DNA from: Cohnella sp. GbtcB17
GTDB taxonomy: Bacteria; Bacillota; Bacilli; Paenibacillales; Paenibacillaceae
Length of the DNA stretch: 52,500 nt
NCBI RefSeq assembly: GCF_019091135.1
Contig: NZ_JAGXJW010000056.1
Coordinates: forward strand, 1 to 52,500
Direction of reading: 5' to 3'
The stretch's first letter is position 1; every line of letters starts with the position of its first letter. This document shows, piece by piece, positions 42,804 through 51,202 of this stretch. Made by a program: the position numbers and the translations under genes. Below the pieces are notes generated by a model. It was given only the letters and a program-made list of their open reading frames with translations, was not told the origin of the DNA and made no database searches.

Positions 42804-43445
42804 ATGAAAAAGCTGCTTGAAGAGCTGTCGCGCGAGAAAATCGTGGCGATTATCCGGGGAATCGACGAAGCGAAAGGAGACAGGACGGCGAAAGCGCTGG
42901 CGGACGGCGGAATCGTGTTTCTGGAGGTGACGCTTAACACGGACGGAGCGCTCGGGATGATCTCCCGCTTCCGCGAAGAGTACGCGGGCAAGCTCCGGAT
43001 CGGCGCGGGCACGGTCCTCGACATCGGACAGGCGAAGGAAGCGGTGGCGGCGGGAGCCGAATATCTCATCTCGCCCAACCTGGACGAGGAGATCGTCTAC
43101 TACGGCGCTGAAAACGGAATCGAAGTGTGGCCGGGCACGATGACGCCGACCGAGATCGTCAAGGCGTACAAGGCCGGCGCTTCGGCCGTCAAAGTATTTC
43201 CGTTCGCATCTCTCGGAGCCGGATACCTGAAGGAAATTCGCGCGCCGCTGAACCACATTCCGATGATCGCGACCGGCGGCGTCAATCTGGGCAACATTCA
43301 ATCGGTATTCGATGCCGGCGCCGTGGCGGTCGGGCTCGGCGGCAATCTCGTCGACAAGCAGCTGATCGCCGAAGACCGGTTCGAGGAGCTTACGGCGCGG
43401 GCTCGCGCGTTCGCCGATGCCGTGCGCGCAGGAGCGGAAGCATGA
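42804..43445 (+). CDS. kdgA: 2-dehydro-3-deoxyphosphogluconate (KDPG) aldolase
   Basis: A 213-residue class I aldolase splitting KDPG to pyruvate and glyceraldehyde 3-phosphate; many homologues also act on 4-hydroxy-2-oxoglutarate. The catalytic Glu41 (FLEVTLNT) and the Schiff-base Lys130 (SAVKVFPF) are in place, with GAGTVLD and MIATGGVN of the TIM barrel. ATG 42804 follows GGGGAGAG. The kinase that supplies its substrate starts in the last bases of this gene. Together they form the end of the uronate/pectin degradation route; the upper enzymes are not in the window. Confidence 0.94.
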   Translation: MKKLLEELSREKIVAIIRGIDEAKGDRTAKALADGGIVFLEVTLNTDGALGMISRFREEYAGKLRIGAGTVLDIGQAKEAVAAGAEYLISPNLDEEIVYYGAENGIEVWPGTMTPTEIVKAYKAGASAVKVFPFASLGAGYLKEIRAPLNHIPMIATGGVNLGNIQSVFDAGAVAVGLGGNLVDKQLIAEDRFEELTARARAFADAVRAGAEA

Positions 43446-44422
43446 GCGCGAATTGGGCGGACGTCGTCACCATCGGCGAGAGCATGGTGCTCATGCAGCC
43501 GATTCACGACGGGCCGCTGGCCTACGCGCCGCTTTTCACGCGGTCCGTCGCCGGCGCGGAGTCGAACGTGGCGATCGGGCTGTCGCGCATGGGGCTTAAG
43601 GTGCGCTGGATCAGCCGCCTGGGCAAAGACCCGTTCGGCGATCTGATTCTGTCGACGCTGGCGGGCGAAGGCGTGGATACGAGCCTGGCCGAACGCGACG
43701 ACAGTCATCCGACTGCGATCTACTTCAAAGAATTCAAAGGTTACGGCGATCCGAACGTCTACTATTATCGCAAAGGCTCGGCGGCCAGCACGCTGTCGCA
43801 GGAGCAGATCCGTCCGGAGTGGTTCGCGAACGCCGGCCATCTGCATGTAACGGGCATCACGCCCGCGCTTAGTCATAGCGCCGAAAATGCGATTCGCGCG
43901 GCGATGATCGCCGCCCGCAACGAGGGACTGTCCGTCTCGTTCGATCCGAATCTGCGGCGCAAGCTTTGGTCCGAGGAAAAGGCGCGTCAAACGCTGCTGT
44001 CCCTCATCCCGCTCTGCGACGTGTTCATGCCTGGCCTGGAAGAAGCCGAGTTTCTGCTCGGTTCCAAGAGCGAAGCCGAGTACGGTTCCGACTTCATGGG
44101 CATGGGGCCTAAGATCGTCGTGCTGAAGCTGGGCGAGCAGGGTTCCGTCGCCTTTTCCTCCCAAGCCGCCGTTATGGCGGAGCCCCATGTCGTGAAGCGC
44201 GTCGTCGATACGGTTGGCGCAGGGGACGCCTTCGCGTCGGGATTTTTGTCCGCCTGGCTCGAAAACGAACGGCAAAGCGACAGCGCCCATCTCAAGTCGG
44301 CGCTCGACCGCGCCAACCTGCTCGGCGCGCTGGCGACGCAGTTCAAAGGCGACTGGGAGGGCATGCCGCGCCGAGAAGAGATGCTTCGCATGCTGAGCGG
44401 CGGCAATGAAGTAACGCGTTAA
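43442..44422 (+). CDS. kdgK: 2-dehydro-3-deoxygluconate (KDG) kinase, PfkB family
   Basis: A 326-residue sugar kinase phosphorylating KDG at C6. The PfkB pattern is complete: GESMVLMQ at the start, FTRSVAGAESNVAIGLSRMG, FDPNLRRKLW, and the second signature DTVGAGDAFASGF with catalytic Asp262. Context with the KDPG aldolase makes KDG the best substrate. The ATG overlaps the aldolase stop codon (ATGA), and the frame that opens further upstream lies inside the aldolase gene. It is followed by a very long hairpin shared with the convergent AraC gene. Confidence 0.92.
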   Translation: MSANWADVVTIGESMVLMQPIHDGPLAYAPLFTRSVAGAESNVAIGLSRMGLKVRWISRLGKDPFGDLILSTLAGEGVDTSLAERDDSHPTAIYFKEFKGYGDPNVYYYRKGSAASTLSQEQIRPEWFANAGHLHVTGITPALSHSAENAIRAAMIAARNEGLSVSFDPNLRRKLWSEEKARQTLLSLIPLCDVFMPGLEEAEFLLGSKSEAEYGSDFMGMGPKIVVLKLGEQGSVAFSSQAAVMAEPHVVKRVVDTVGAGDAFASGFLSAWLENERQSDSAHLKSALDRANLLGALATQFKGDWEGMPRREEMLRMLSGGNEVTR

Positions 44423-44487
44423 TCAAGTTTCATTCATTAACGAATCGTTTCGGATAGCGATGCGACTCGCAGCAAGAAATTACGATG

Positions 44488-44538
44488 CGCGGCATCCCGC
44501 CGTACAGGCTTCTAAAGCCTGTACGGCGGGATGCCGCG
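44488..44538. terminator. Perfect 24-bp hairpin between kdgK and the AraC-type gene
   Basis: The arm at 44488-44511 is the exact reverse complement of 44515-44538, leaving a loop of three bases; the pairing can be extended slightly with a G-T pair. The flank is T-rich rather than a clean T run. It is likely to be a bidirectional terminator, but much longer than the others in this window. Confidence 0.75.
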
Positions 44539-44541
44539 TAT

Positions 44542-45372
44542 TTATTCGTACAGCTGCCTGAATTTGTCCGGCGGCAGCCCGGTTTTGCGTCTGAACGTGG
44601 CGACGAAATGGCTCGAATCGCGGAAGCCCGCGAGCGCCGCGATTCGCGAGACCTTCTCCTGCGGACGTCCGATCAGCATTTCCTTCGCCTTGCGAATTCG
44701 CAGATCGATAAGGTAGTCGTAGGGAGGCTGGCCAAACGCACGCCGGAACAGCTCATTCATCGTGCTGGGCGGCATGCCTAGCACGGCCCGCATATCGGCG
44801 AGCCCCGCGCTTGGATCGTCATAGCGCCGCTCCATCCATTCGATGAGCGGGCGCAACCGCTCCGAGGCGCGCTCAACCGAATCCTGTCTGCCCGAACGAC
44901 CGTGGCGCCGCAGCGTGAGCAGGAAGCGGTAGGCGTCCGCGGACGCATCGAGCCCGAACGGATCGTTGTCGGCTTCGATGCGATCCAGCATTTGCTCCAG
45001 GTAACCGGCCAAAGGAGAATTCTTATCCCATCGGACCGGCGCGGGCTCGATAAGGCCGAGCGCGATGAGCATCGCGGCCGCCGCTGTTCCGCCGAACGTC
45101 AAGTAAACCGTCTCCCACGACTCGGATACCGGTTCGTAAGCATGCGGCATTTCCGGCGGCACGAGGATCCCCGATCCGGCAGGCAAGCTGTATTTGCGCC
45201 CTTCGACCGCGAAGCTGCCTTCGCCGTTCAAGGTTTGCAGCCAATGGTAACAAGGATAACCGGTCGCACGGGCGATTTTTCCTTCCTCGCGTACCGTTCC
45301 GATCGTCTCTACGAACAAAGGGAGCTGGCCCGTCTGTCCCGAGGGGATCGCGAACCTTCTATACGTCTTCAT
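44542..45372 (-). CDS. AraC-family transcription regulator with cupin-type sensor domain
   Basis: A 276-residue regulator. The N-terminal half is the AraC ligand-binding cupin: YHWLQTLNGEGSFAVEGRKY, then LPAGSGILVPPEMPHAYEP. The C-terminal ~100 residues form the double helix-turn-helix (LADMRAVLGMPPSTMNELFR and VSRIAALAGFRDSSHFVATF, then KTGLPPDKFR). ATG 45372 has GAGGG only 4 bp upstream, so GTG 45384 is another possible start. It is divergent from the GH42 gene across a 117-bp AT-rich gap and most likely controls that gene in response to a galactoside or galactan product. Confidence 0.9.
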   Translation of the reverse strand: MKTYRRFAIPSGQTGQLPLFVETIGTVREEGKIARATGYPCYHWLQTLNGEGSFAVEGRKYSLPAGSGILVPPEMPHAYEPVSESWETVYLTFGGTAAAAMLIALGLIEPAPVRWDKNSPLAGYLEQMLDRIEADNDPFGLDASADAYRFLLTLRRHGRSGRQDSVERASERLRPLIEWMERRYDDPSAGLADMRAVLGMPPSTMNELFRRAFGQPPYDYLIDLRIRKAKEMLIGRPQEKVSRIAALAGFRDSSHFVATFRRKTGLPPDKFRQLYE

Positions 45373-45489
45373 GGTCCCTCGCACATCCTGTTTTTTTCTT
45401 ATATCGAATCGGGAAATGATTATATTTTGCCGAAATTCGAAGTGAGATAAAATGAAAATATATTTATATGATAAAGGATGTGCGCGGAC

Positions 45490-47520
45490 ATGATCAATCA
45501 TAAGCTGCCGAAAATCTGGTACGGCGGAGACTACAATCCGGAGCAATGGGAACCGCAAACGTGGGCCGAGGACGATCGGATGTTCACGCTTGCCGGCATC
45601 GACGTGGCGACCGTTAACGTATTTTCCTGGGCGCTCATTCAACCGGACGAAGACACCTACGACTTCGCTTGGCTGGACGAGACGATCGATCGTCTGTACC
45701 GCAATGGCGTGTACGTCTGCCTGGCGACGGGCACGGGTGCGCATCCCGCCTGGATGGCTCGCAAATATCCGGAGGTGACGCGGGTCGATTACCAAGGTCG
45801 CAAACGCAAATTCGGCGGCCGGCACAACTCCAATCCGAACAGTCCGGTCTACCGCAGGTTCGCCAAGGCTTTGGCGGGGAAGCTCGCGGAGCGGTATAAG
45901 GATCATCCGGCCGTATTGATCTGGCATGTGTCGAACGAATACGGCGGGTACGATTACAGCGAACAGTCCGAAACGGCTTTCCGAACGTGGCTGCAGGCGC
46001 GCTACGGCACGCTTGACGCGCTTAACAAAGCTTGGAACACGCGGTTTTGGGGGCACACGTTTTATGACTGGGAAGAGATCGTGCTGCCGAACGCGCTGAG
46101 CGAGGAGTGGGACGGCAACCGGACGAATTTCCAGGGCATATCCCTCGATTTCCGCCGCTTTATGTCCGACAGCCTGCTCGAATGCTATCGCATCGAATAC
46201 GACGAGATCAAGAAGCATACGCCGCATGTGCCGATAACGACGAACCTGATGGGTCTTTATCCGGAGCTGGACTACTTTAAATGGGCGCCCTATCTCGACG
46301 TCATTTCCTGGGACAACTATCCGTCGCTCGATACGCCGGTCAGCCTGACGGCGATGACGCACGACCTGATGCGCGGACTGCGGCAAGGGCAGCCGTTCAT
46401 GCTGATGGAGCAGACGCCGAGCCAGCAGAACTGGCAGCCGGTCAATTCGCTGAAGCGTCCCGGCGTCATGCGCCTTTGGAGCTATCAGGCGGTCGCGCGC
46501 GGCGCGGACACCGTCATGTTTTTCCAGCTTCGTCGTTCGATCGGCGCCTGCGAGAAATATCACGGCGCAGTCATCGAGCACGTAGGCCATGAGCATACCC
46601 GCGTCTTCCGCGAATGCGCGGATTTGGGCGCGGAGCTCGACCGGCTCGGGGGCAGGCTGCTGGACGCTCGGAGCGGCGCGCGGGTGGCGATATTGTTCGA
46701 TTGGGAAAATCGCTGGGCGCTCGACCTGTCGAGCGGCCCGACCGTGCATTTGAAGTACGTGGACGAAGTGCACAAGTATTACGACGCTTTGTTTAAACAA
46801 CATATCCCCGTCGATATGATCGGCGTCGAGGACGACCTTGCCGGGTACGACATCGTCATTGCGCCGGTGCTCTATATGGTGAAGCCGGGCTTCGCCAAGC
46901 GGGCCGAAGCGTTTACGGCGGCAGGCGGCACGTTCGTGACGACTTTTTTCAGCGGCATCGTCAATGAAAACGACATCGTCACGGTCGGCGGCTATCCCGG
47001 CGAGCTTCGCAAGCTGCTCGGCATTTGGGCGGAGGAGATCGATGCCCTGTTCCCGGACGCGAAAAACGCGATCGTCGTGAAGGACGGCGGCCAGGGCCGC
47101 TTGTCCGGCAGCTACGAATGCGGCGTATTGTGCGATCTGATCCATGCCGAGAGCGCGCAGGTCGTCGCCGAGTACGGCTGCGACTTTTACGCGGGCATGC
47201 CTTGCTTAACGGTCAACCGCTTCGGCGAAGGAGAGGCCTGGTACGTGGCGACGAGTCCCGAGGCTTCTTTCCTCGAGGATTTACTCGGGCAGCTATGCGA
47301 GGACAAGGGGATCATGCCGCTCGTCAGCGCGCCTGGCGGCGTAGAGGCGACGGTGCGCGTCAAAGGCGAGGAGCGCTTCCTGTTCTTGCTGAACCACAAC
47401 CCGGAGCCTGCCGTCGTCAGATTCGACGTGAACGGCACCGATCTGCTCTCCGGCGCGGATGCGCCGGGACGCGCAGAGGTGCCTGCGCGAGGCGTAATGA
47501 TCATTCAAGCCCTGAAGTAA
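45490..47520 (+). CDS. GH42 beta-galactosidase
   Basis: A 676-residue cytosolic glycosidase releasing galactose from beta-galactosides, often plant galacto-oligosaccharides in bacilli. The N-terminus IWYGGDYNPEQWEPQTW is the GH42 hallmark. The acid/base Glu150 is in WHVSNEYGGY and the nucleophile Glu307 in MLMEQTPSQQNW, at the positions usual for the family. The trimerisation (DFVVAILFDWENRW-type) and C-terminal beta domains are present. No signal peptide. ATG 45490 has AAAGGA 11 bp upstream; ATG 45478 overlaps that site. Divergent from the AraC-type regulator gene. Confidence 0.95.
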   Translation: MINHKLPKIWYGGDYNPEQWEPQTWAEDDRMFTLAGIDVATVNVFSWALIQPDEDTYDFAWLDETIDRLYRNGVYVCLATGTGAHPAWMARKYPEVTRVDYQGRKRKFGGRHNSNPNSPVYRRFAKALAGKLAERYKDHPAVLIWHVSNEYGGYDYSEQSETAFRTWLQARYGTLDALNKAWNTRFWGHTFYDWEEIVLPNALSEEWDGNRTNFQGISLDFRRFMSDSLLECYRIEYDEIKKHTPHVPITTNLMGLYPELDYFKWAPYLDVISWDNYPSLDTPVSLTAMTHDLMRGLRQGQPFMLMEQTPSQQNWQPVNSLKRPGVMRLWSYQAVARGADTVMFFQLRRSIGACEKYHGAVIEHVGHEHTRVFRECADLGAELDRLGGRLLDARSGARVAILFDWENRWALDLSSGPTVHLKYVDEVHKYYDALFKQHIPVDMIGVEDDLAGYDIVIAPVLYMVKPGFAKRAEAFTAAGGTFVTTFFSGIVNENDIVTVGGYPGELRKLLGIWAEEIDALFPDAKNAIVVKDGGQGRLSGSYECGVLCDLIHAESAQVVAEYGCDFYAGMPCLTVNRFGEGEAWYVATSPEASFLEDLLGQLCEDKGIMPLVSAPGGVEATVRVKGEERFLFLLNHNPEPAVVRFDVNGTDLLSGADAPGRAEVPARGVMIIQALK

Positions 47521-47588
47521 TGCAGGCTTCGCGATGAATACCGTGCCGTCTCCTGTGGCATCCTAAGCCCCGACAGGAGGTGGAAAAC

Positions 47589-47819
47589 ATGGCGAATCGT
47601 GAGCAAGTCGTTGCCGTTCGCAAAAACGGCGACGGCGACATCGTGGGGCTGAAGCTGTCTTCGGGCCAAGTCGTCGGCTACAAGGAAGCGCAGCAGATGG
47701 CCAAAAACGATCAAATCGAAAACGTCAACGTTTTCCGCGGCCGCGACGGGGACGAGCATCTGCGCTCGAATCCGGACGGACGGGAAGACAACAATCTGGA
47801 CAACTTGCCCGGATTCTAA
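47589..47819 (+). CDS. Small DUF3892 protein
   Basis: A 76-residue acidic protein of the DUF3892 family, function unknown. The pattern VVAVRKNGDGDIVGLKLSSG, YKEAQQMAKNDQIENV and a Gly/Asp/Asn-rich end (REDNNLDNLPGF) is characteristic. ATG 47589 lies 8 bp after a very good AGGAGG (47575-47580), so expression may be high. It sits alone between the GH42 gene and a strong terminator. Confidence 0.88.
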   Translation: MANREQVVAVRKNGDGDIVGLKLSSGQVVGYKEAQQMAKNDQIENVNVFRGRDGDEHLRSNPDGREDNNLDNLPGF

Positions 47820-47839
47820 TGCGATAAGCGCTTTGCGGC

Positions 47840-47881
47840 GCCGCCTTTACCGCTTGCTCGAAGCGGCAAAGGCGGCGTTTT
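47840..47881 (+). terminator. Strong rho-independent terminator
   Basis: GCCGCCTTT-A-CCGCTT (47840-47855) pairs with AAGCGG-C-AAAGGCGGC (47861-47876), with one mismatch and a 5-base loop; TTTT and then a further T run follow. Confidence 0.92.
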
Positions 47882-47905
47882 CGCGTTTTTTTGCCTCTTT
47901 TTCAA

Positions 47906-47976
47906 ACATGTACATACAAGTGTTGATTGTATGCGCGACCTTCGTTATTATATTAGTGTAAAGGTACGTACAAGTA
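47906..47976 (+). promoter_or_regulatory. araA promoter flanked by two AraR-like boxes
   Basis: Box 1 is around ATGTACATACAAGT (47908-47921) and box 2 around GGTACGTACAAGT (47963-47975). Both resemble the AraR operator ATTTGTACGTACAAAT. Between them lies a promoter: TTGATT (47923-47928), 17 bp, TATTAT (47946-47951). The box centres are 54 bp apart, about five helical turns, which allows cooperative looping repression relieved by arabinose. Confidence 0.78.
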
Positions 47977-48024
47977 AGTGTTCATAAACGTATTTATTCG
48001 CTTTTTATTCAAGGAGGTAACGTC

Positions 48025-49506
48025 ATGCTTCAAGTGAAGCCTTACACGTTTTGGTTCATCACCGGCAGTCAGCATCTGTACGGTCCGGAGACGATCGAAG
48101 AAGTAGCCGCCCATTCCCGCGAGATCGCGGAAGCGCTGTCGAAGCGCGTCTCTTATCCGATCCTGTTCAAGCCTGTCGTGACGACGCCGGAAGAGATTCG
48201 CCGCGTGCTTAACGAAGCGAACGCGGACGAGGACTGTGCCGGCGTCATCACGTGGATGCATACGTTTTCACCGGCCAAAATGTGGGTCGCGGGTCTGACC
48301 GAGCTGCGCAAGCCGCTGCTTCATCTGCATACGCAGTATAACCGCGACATCCCGTGGGATTCGATCGACATGGACTTCATGAATACGAACCAAGCCGCCC
48401 ACGGCGACCGCGAATACGGCTTCATCGGCGCGCGTCTCGGCATCGCCCGCAAGGTCGTCGTCGGCCATTGGTCGAGCGAGGACGTTCATGCCCGCGTCGG
48501 CGCCTGGCAGCGCACGGCCGTCGCCTGGAACGAGAGCAAGCGGCTTAAGGTCGTTAGGTTCGGCGACAATATGCGGCAGGTAGCGGTGACCGAAGGCGAC
48601 AAGGTCGAAGCGCAAATCAAATTCGGCTGGTCGGTCAATACGCATGGCGTGGGCGACCTCGTCCAATACGTCCAAGCGGTGAGCGGCGCCGAAGTCGAAG
48701 CGCTGCTCGGCGAGTACGCCGACCGCTACGAGATCGTCGAAGCGGGCCGCACGGAAGGGCCGGTGCGCGACGCGATCGCTTACCAGGCGCGCTTGGAGAT
48801 CGCCATGAAGCGATTCCTGGACGAAGGCGGCTTCACCGCCTTTACGACGACGTTCGAGGACCTTCACGGACTCGAGCAGCTGCCGGGCCTGGCCGTACAG
48901 CGCCTGATGGAGCAAGGCTACGGCTTCGCGGGCGAAGGAGACTGGAAAACCGCGGCGCTCACGCGATTGATGAAAATCATCGCGGACGGCAAGGATACCT
49001 CCTTCATGGAAGACTACACGTATCATTTCGAGACGGGCAACGAGCTCGTGCTGGGCGCCCATATGCTGGAGGTGTGCCCGACGCTCGCCGCTTCCAAGCC
49101 TCGCATCGAGGTTCATCCGCTCGGCATCGGCGGTAAAGCCGATCCGGCACGGATCGTCTTCGACGGCAAGGGAGGCAAGGCGCTGAACGCCTCGATCGTC
49201 GATCTCGGAACGCGCTTCCGTCTGATCGTGAACGAGGTGAACGGGGTGCCGGTCGAACGCGAGATGCCGAAGCTGCCCGTCGCCCGCGTCCTCTGGAAGC
49301 CGGAGCCGTCGCTGTCGGCGGGCGCGGAGGCCTGGATTTTGGTAGGCGGCGCACATCATACCGTCTATTCGTTCGCGGTGACGACGGAGCAGCTGCTCGA
49401 CTTCGCCGAGCTGGCCGGCATCGAGACGATCGTCATCGACGCATCGACGAATACGAGGCAGCTTAAAAACGAGCTTCGGTTCGGTCAGGCCGCTTGGGGC
49501 CGCTGA
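48025..49506 (+). CDS. araA: L-arabinose isomerase
   Basis: A 493-residue enzyme converting L-arabinose to L-ribulose with Mn2+. TFWFITGSQHLYG near the start and WMHTFSPAKMW are diagnostic. Metal and catalytic residues match known positions: Glu304 in GEGDWKTAALTR, His346 in HMLEVCP and His444 or His445 in GGAHHTVYS. ATG 48025 follows AAGGAGG. It is controlled by the AraR-boxed promoter just upstream. No araB, araD, araR or arabinose transporter follows in the window; a hairpin and a chemoreceptor gene come next, so araA is a single-gene unit here. Confidence 0.97.
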   Translation: MLQVKPYTFWFITGSQHLYGPETIEEVAAHSREIAEALSKRVSYPILFKPVVTTPEEIRRVLNEANADEDCAGVITWMHTFSPAKMWVAGLTELRKPLLHLHTQYNRDIPWDSIDMDFMNTNQAAHGDREYGFIGARLGIARKVVVGHWSSEDVHARVGAWQRTAVAWNESKRLKVVRFGDNMRQVAVTEGDKVEAQIKFGWSVNTHGVGDLVQYVQAVSGAEVEALLGEYADRYEIVEAGRTEGPVRDAIAYQARLEIAMKRFLDEGGFTAFTTTFEDLHGLEQLPGLAVQRLMEQGYGFAGEGDWKTAALTRLMKIIADGKDTSFMEDYTYHFETGNELVLGAHMLEVCPTLAASKPRIEVHPLGIGGKADPARIVFDGKGGKALNASIVDLGTRFRLIVNEVNGVPVEREMPKLPVARVLWKPEPSLSAGAEAWILVGGAHHTVYSFAVTTEQLLDFAELAGIETIVIDASTNTRQLKNELRFGQAAWGR

Positions 49507-49524
49507 TTTAAACTTCTCGAAAAA

Positions 49525-49562
49525 AACAAAACGTCGGGCGCTTTTTTGCCAGGCGTTTTGTT
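49525..49562 (+). terminator. Hairpin terminator after araA
   Basis: AACAAAACG (49525-49533) pairs perfectly with CGTTTTGTT (49554-49562), with inner GGC/GCC pairing. Confidence 0.7.
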
Positions 49563-49703
49563 CTGTTCACGGATCGGACAACCTCTCGACGCAATTTCGA
49601 CACAAACACGACTGTGATTGTCACCGAATGGACAAGAGGATGCGCGCGGCCGGAGTCGAACTTTGTCATGTAGTCCTTTAGACATAATGACGGAGGCTTC
49701 GAC

Positions 49704-50978
49704 ATGAACAAACGGATGGGGATCGTCGCGAAAATGGTCGTCGGCATCACGCTGGTGTCCGGCATTACGTATGCGACAAGCGCTTTTGTGCTGCTCGAAA
49801 TGAAGGGAACGTTTGATTTTTTGCCCTTTTGGGTATTCGTTCTTTTGACGCTGGCGCTCGGCGTTTTTTGGACGGGGCTGTTCGGCTTCTTCGCGGCAAA
49901 ATGGCTGCTGCGTCCGCTGCTCTCGCTGACGGCGGGGGCGCAGGAGGCCGAGCGGGGCAATCTCGGCATACGCGTGCATGCGGGGGGATCGGGGGATGAA
50001 CTGGCGCAGCTAGGAGCGGCTTTCCAGGGCATGCTCGACCGGCTGAAAAACATCACGGGCGGCATATTGGACAACTCGGCCCAGACGGACCAGCATGCAG
50101 CCGAGCTGCAGGGCGCCATCACGCAAGCGGCGCTTCGGATCGAAGAGATGTCCCGTCATGCCGAGCGGATCACCGAAGGTACGGAGAGGCAGTTCGCGTC
50201 CGCCGAGGCGATGCAGACGTCTGCCGAACGGCTGGCCGAAGCCGCCCGGATCGCCGACGAGAGCGCTGCTGCGGCCAAGGAAAAGACCGGGCGCATGAAC
50301 GATACGGTTGCGCGGAGCGAGGCGGTGTTCAGCTCGATGGTGTCGGGCATGGATCAGCTGGCCGAGCAAAACCGCACGGCGCTCGGGATCGTGGACCGTC
50401 TGCGAGACAATGCCGACAAGATCGGCGCGATATCGAACGTCGTCGGCGACTTCGCCGAGCAGACGAACCTGCTCGCGCTTAACGCATCGATCGAGGCGGC
50501 GAGGGCGGGCGAGGAAGGCCGAGGCTTCGTCGTCGTCGCCCAGGCCGTCAAGACGTTGGCAGGACAGAGCGCGAGCGCGGTCAAGGACATTCGCCAGCTG
50601 ATCGCGCAGATTCAGACCGAGGTCGGCGCCTGCGTCGGGCATATCCAGCGCCAGGCCCGGGTGGCGGAGCGCGAGGCAGCGCAGGGCAAGGCGTCCGCCG
50701 AAGCGTTCGGCATCGTGGCGAGGGAAGCCGCCGAGGTCGGCGCCATCGTCGAACGGATCGCGAGCCGGATGTCGGAGCAGGCCGAACAGGCGGGGCGGAC
50801 GCTTGGCGAAGCGCGTCGGGTGGCCGAGGTGGCGGGCGAGATACGCGGCGGGGCCGAGCAGGTGTCCTCCGCGTCGCAGGAGCAGACGGCGGTGATGGAG
50901 GAGATCGCGGCCTCGTCCGAATCGCTGCGGGCGAAGTCGCTGACGCTCAAGGAACAAGCCTCCTACTTTAATCGATAG
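49704..50978 (+). CDS. Methyl-accepting chemotaxis-type protein without a ligand domain
   Basis: A 424-residue protein. Two membrane segments (about 9-31 and 42-65) are joined by only ~10 residues, so there is no extracellular sensor domain. A HAMP domain follows (about 66-118), then a long helical signalling domain. The hairpin tip region reads FAEQTNLLALNASIEAARAG and EGRGFVVVAQAVKTLAGQS. The second part differs from the usual VVADEVRKLAEQS, with Asp and Glu replaced by Ala and Gln, which may alter CheA/CheW contact. ATG 49704 follows GGAGG at 7 bp. It may sense a membrane or cytoplasmic cue. Confidence 0.9.
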   Translation: MNKRMGIVAKMVVGITLVSGITYATSAFVLLEMKGTFDFLPFWVFVLLTLALGVFWTGLFGFFAAKWLLRPLLSLTAGAQEAERGNLGIRVHAGGSGDELAQLGAAFQGMLDRLKNITGGILDNSAQTDQHAAELQGAITQAALRIEEMSRHAERITEGTERQFASAEAMQTSAERLAEAARIADESAAAAKEKTGRMNDTVARSEAVFSSMVSGMDQLAEQNRTALGIVDRLRDNADKIGAISNVVGDFAEQTNLLALNASIEAARAGEEGRGFVVVAQAVKTLAGQSASAVKDIRQLIAQIQTEVGACVGHIQRQARVAEREAAQGKASAEAFGIVAREAAEVGAIVERIASRMSEQAEQAGRTLGEARRVAEVAGEIRGGAEQVSSASQEQTAVMEEIAASSESLRAKSLTLKEQASYFNR

Positions 50979-50997
50979 GCAAAAGAAGCGGCTTAGG

Positions 50998-51045
50998 AAC
51001 CTCCTGCCGGTCCTTTGGTCGGGACTGACGCGGGAGGTTATTTTA
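50998..51045 (+). terminator. Terminator after the chemoreceptor gene
   Basis: AACCTCC (50998-51004) pairs with GGAGGTT (51033-51039), with inner GGTCC/GGGAC pairing, followed by ATTTTAT. Confidence 0.65.
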
Positions 51046-51202
51046 TGGTCTGTCGCCGAAAAATATTTTTGGAAAAGACGGATGAAAAGGCATGAATATT
51101 CCTCTATAATAAACGTAATAGCGCTTGTTTATGTGAGGAATATTGACAAAAAAATGACGCGATTGGCGATTCCGCCGCTTCGTCCGCCAAGGAGGTTCCG
51201 AT

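Noticed and set aside
45373..47145. Long N-terminal extension of the AraC-type gene across the GH42 gene
   Set aside because: The extension is antisense to a clear GH42 gene; the AraC protein has its own ATG at 45372.
51144..51149. TTGACA before glgB as a -35 box
   Set aside because: Only GC-rich, non-consensus sequence lies at the expected -10 distance; TATAAT at 51105 is a better candidate element.
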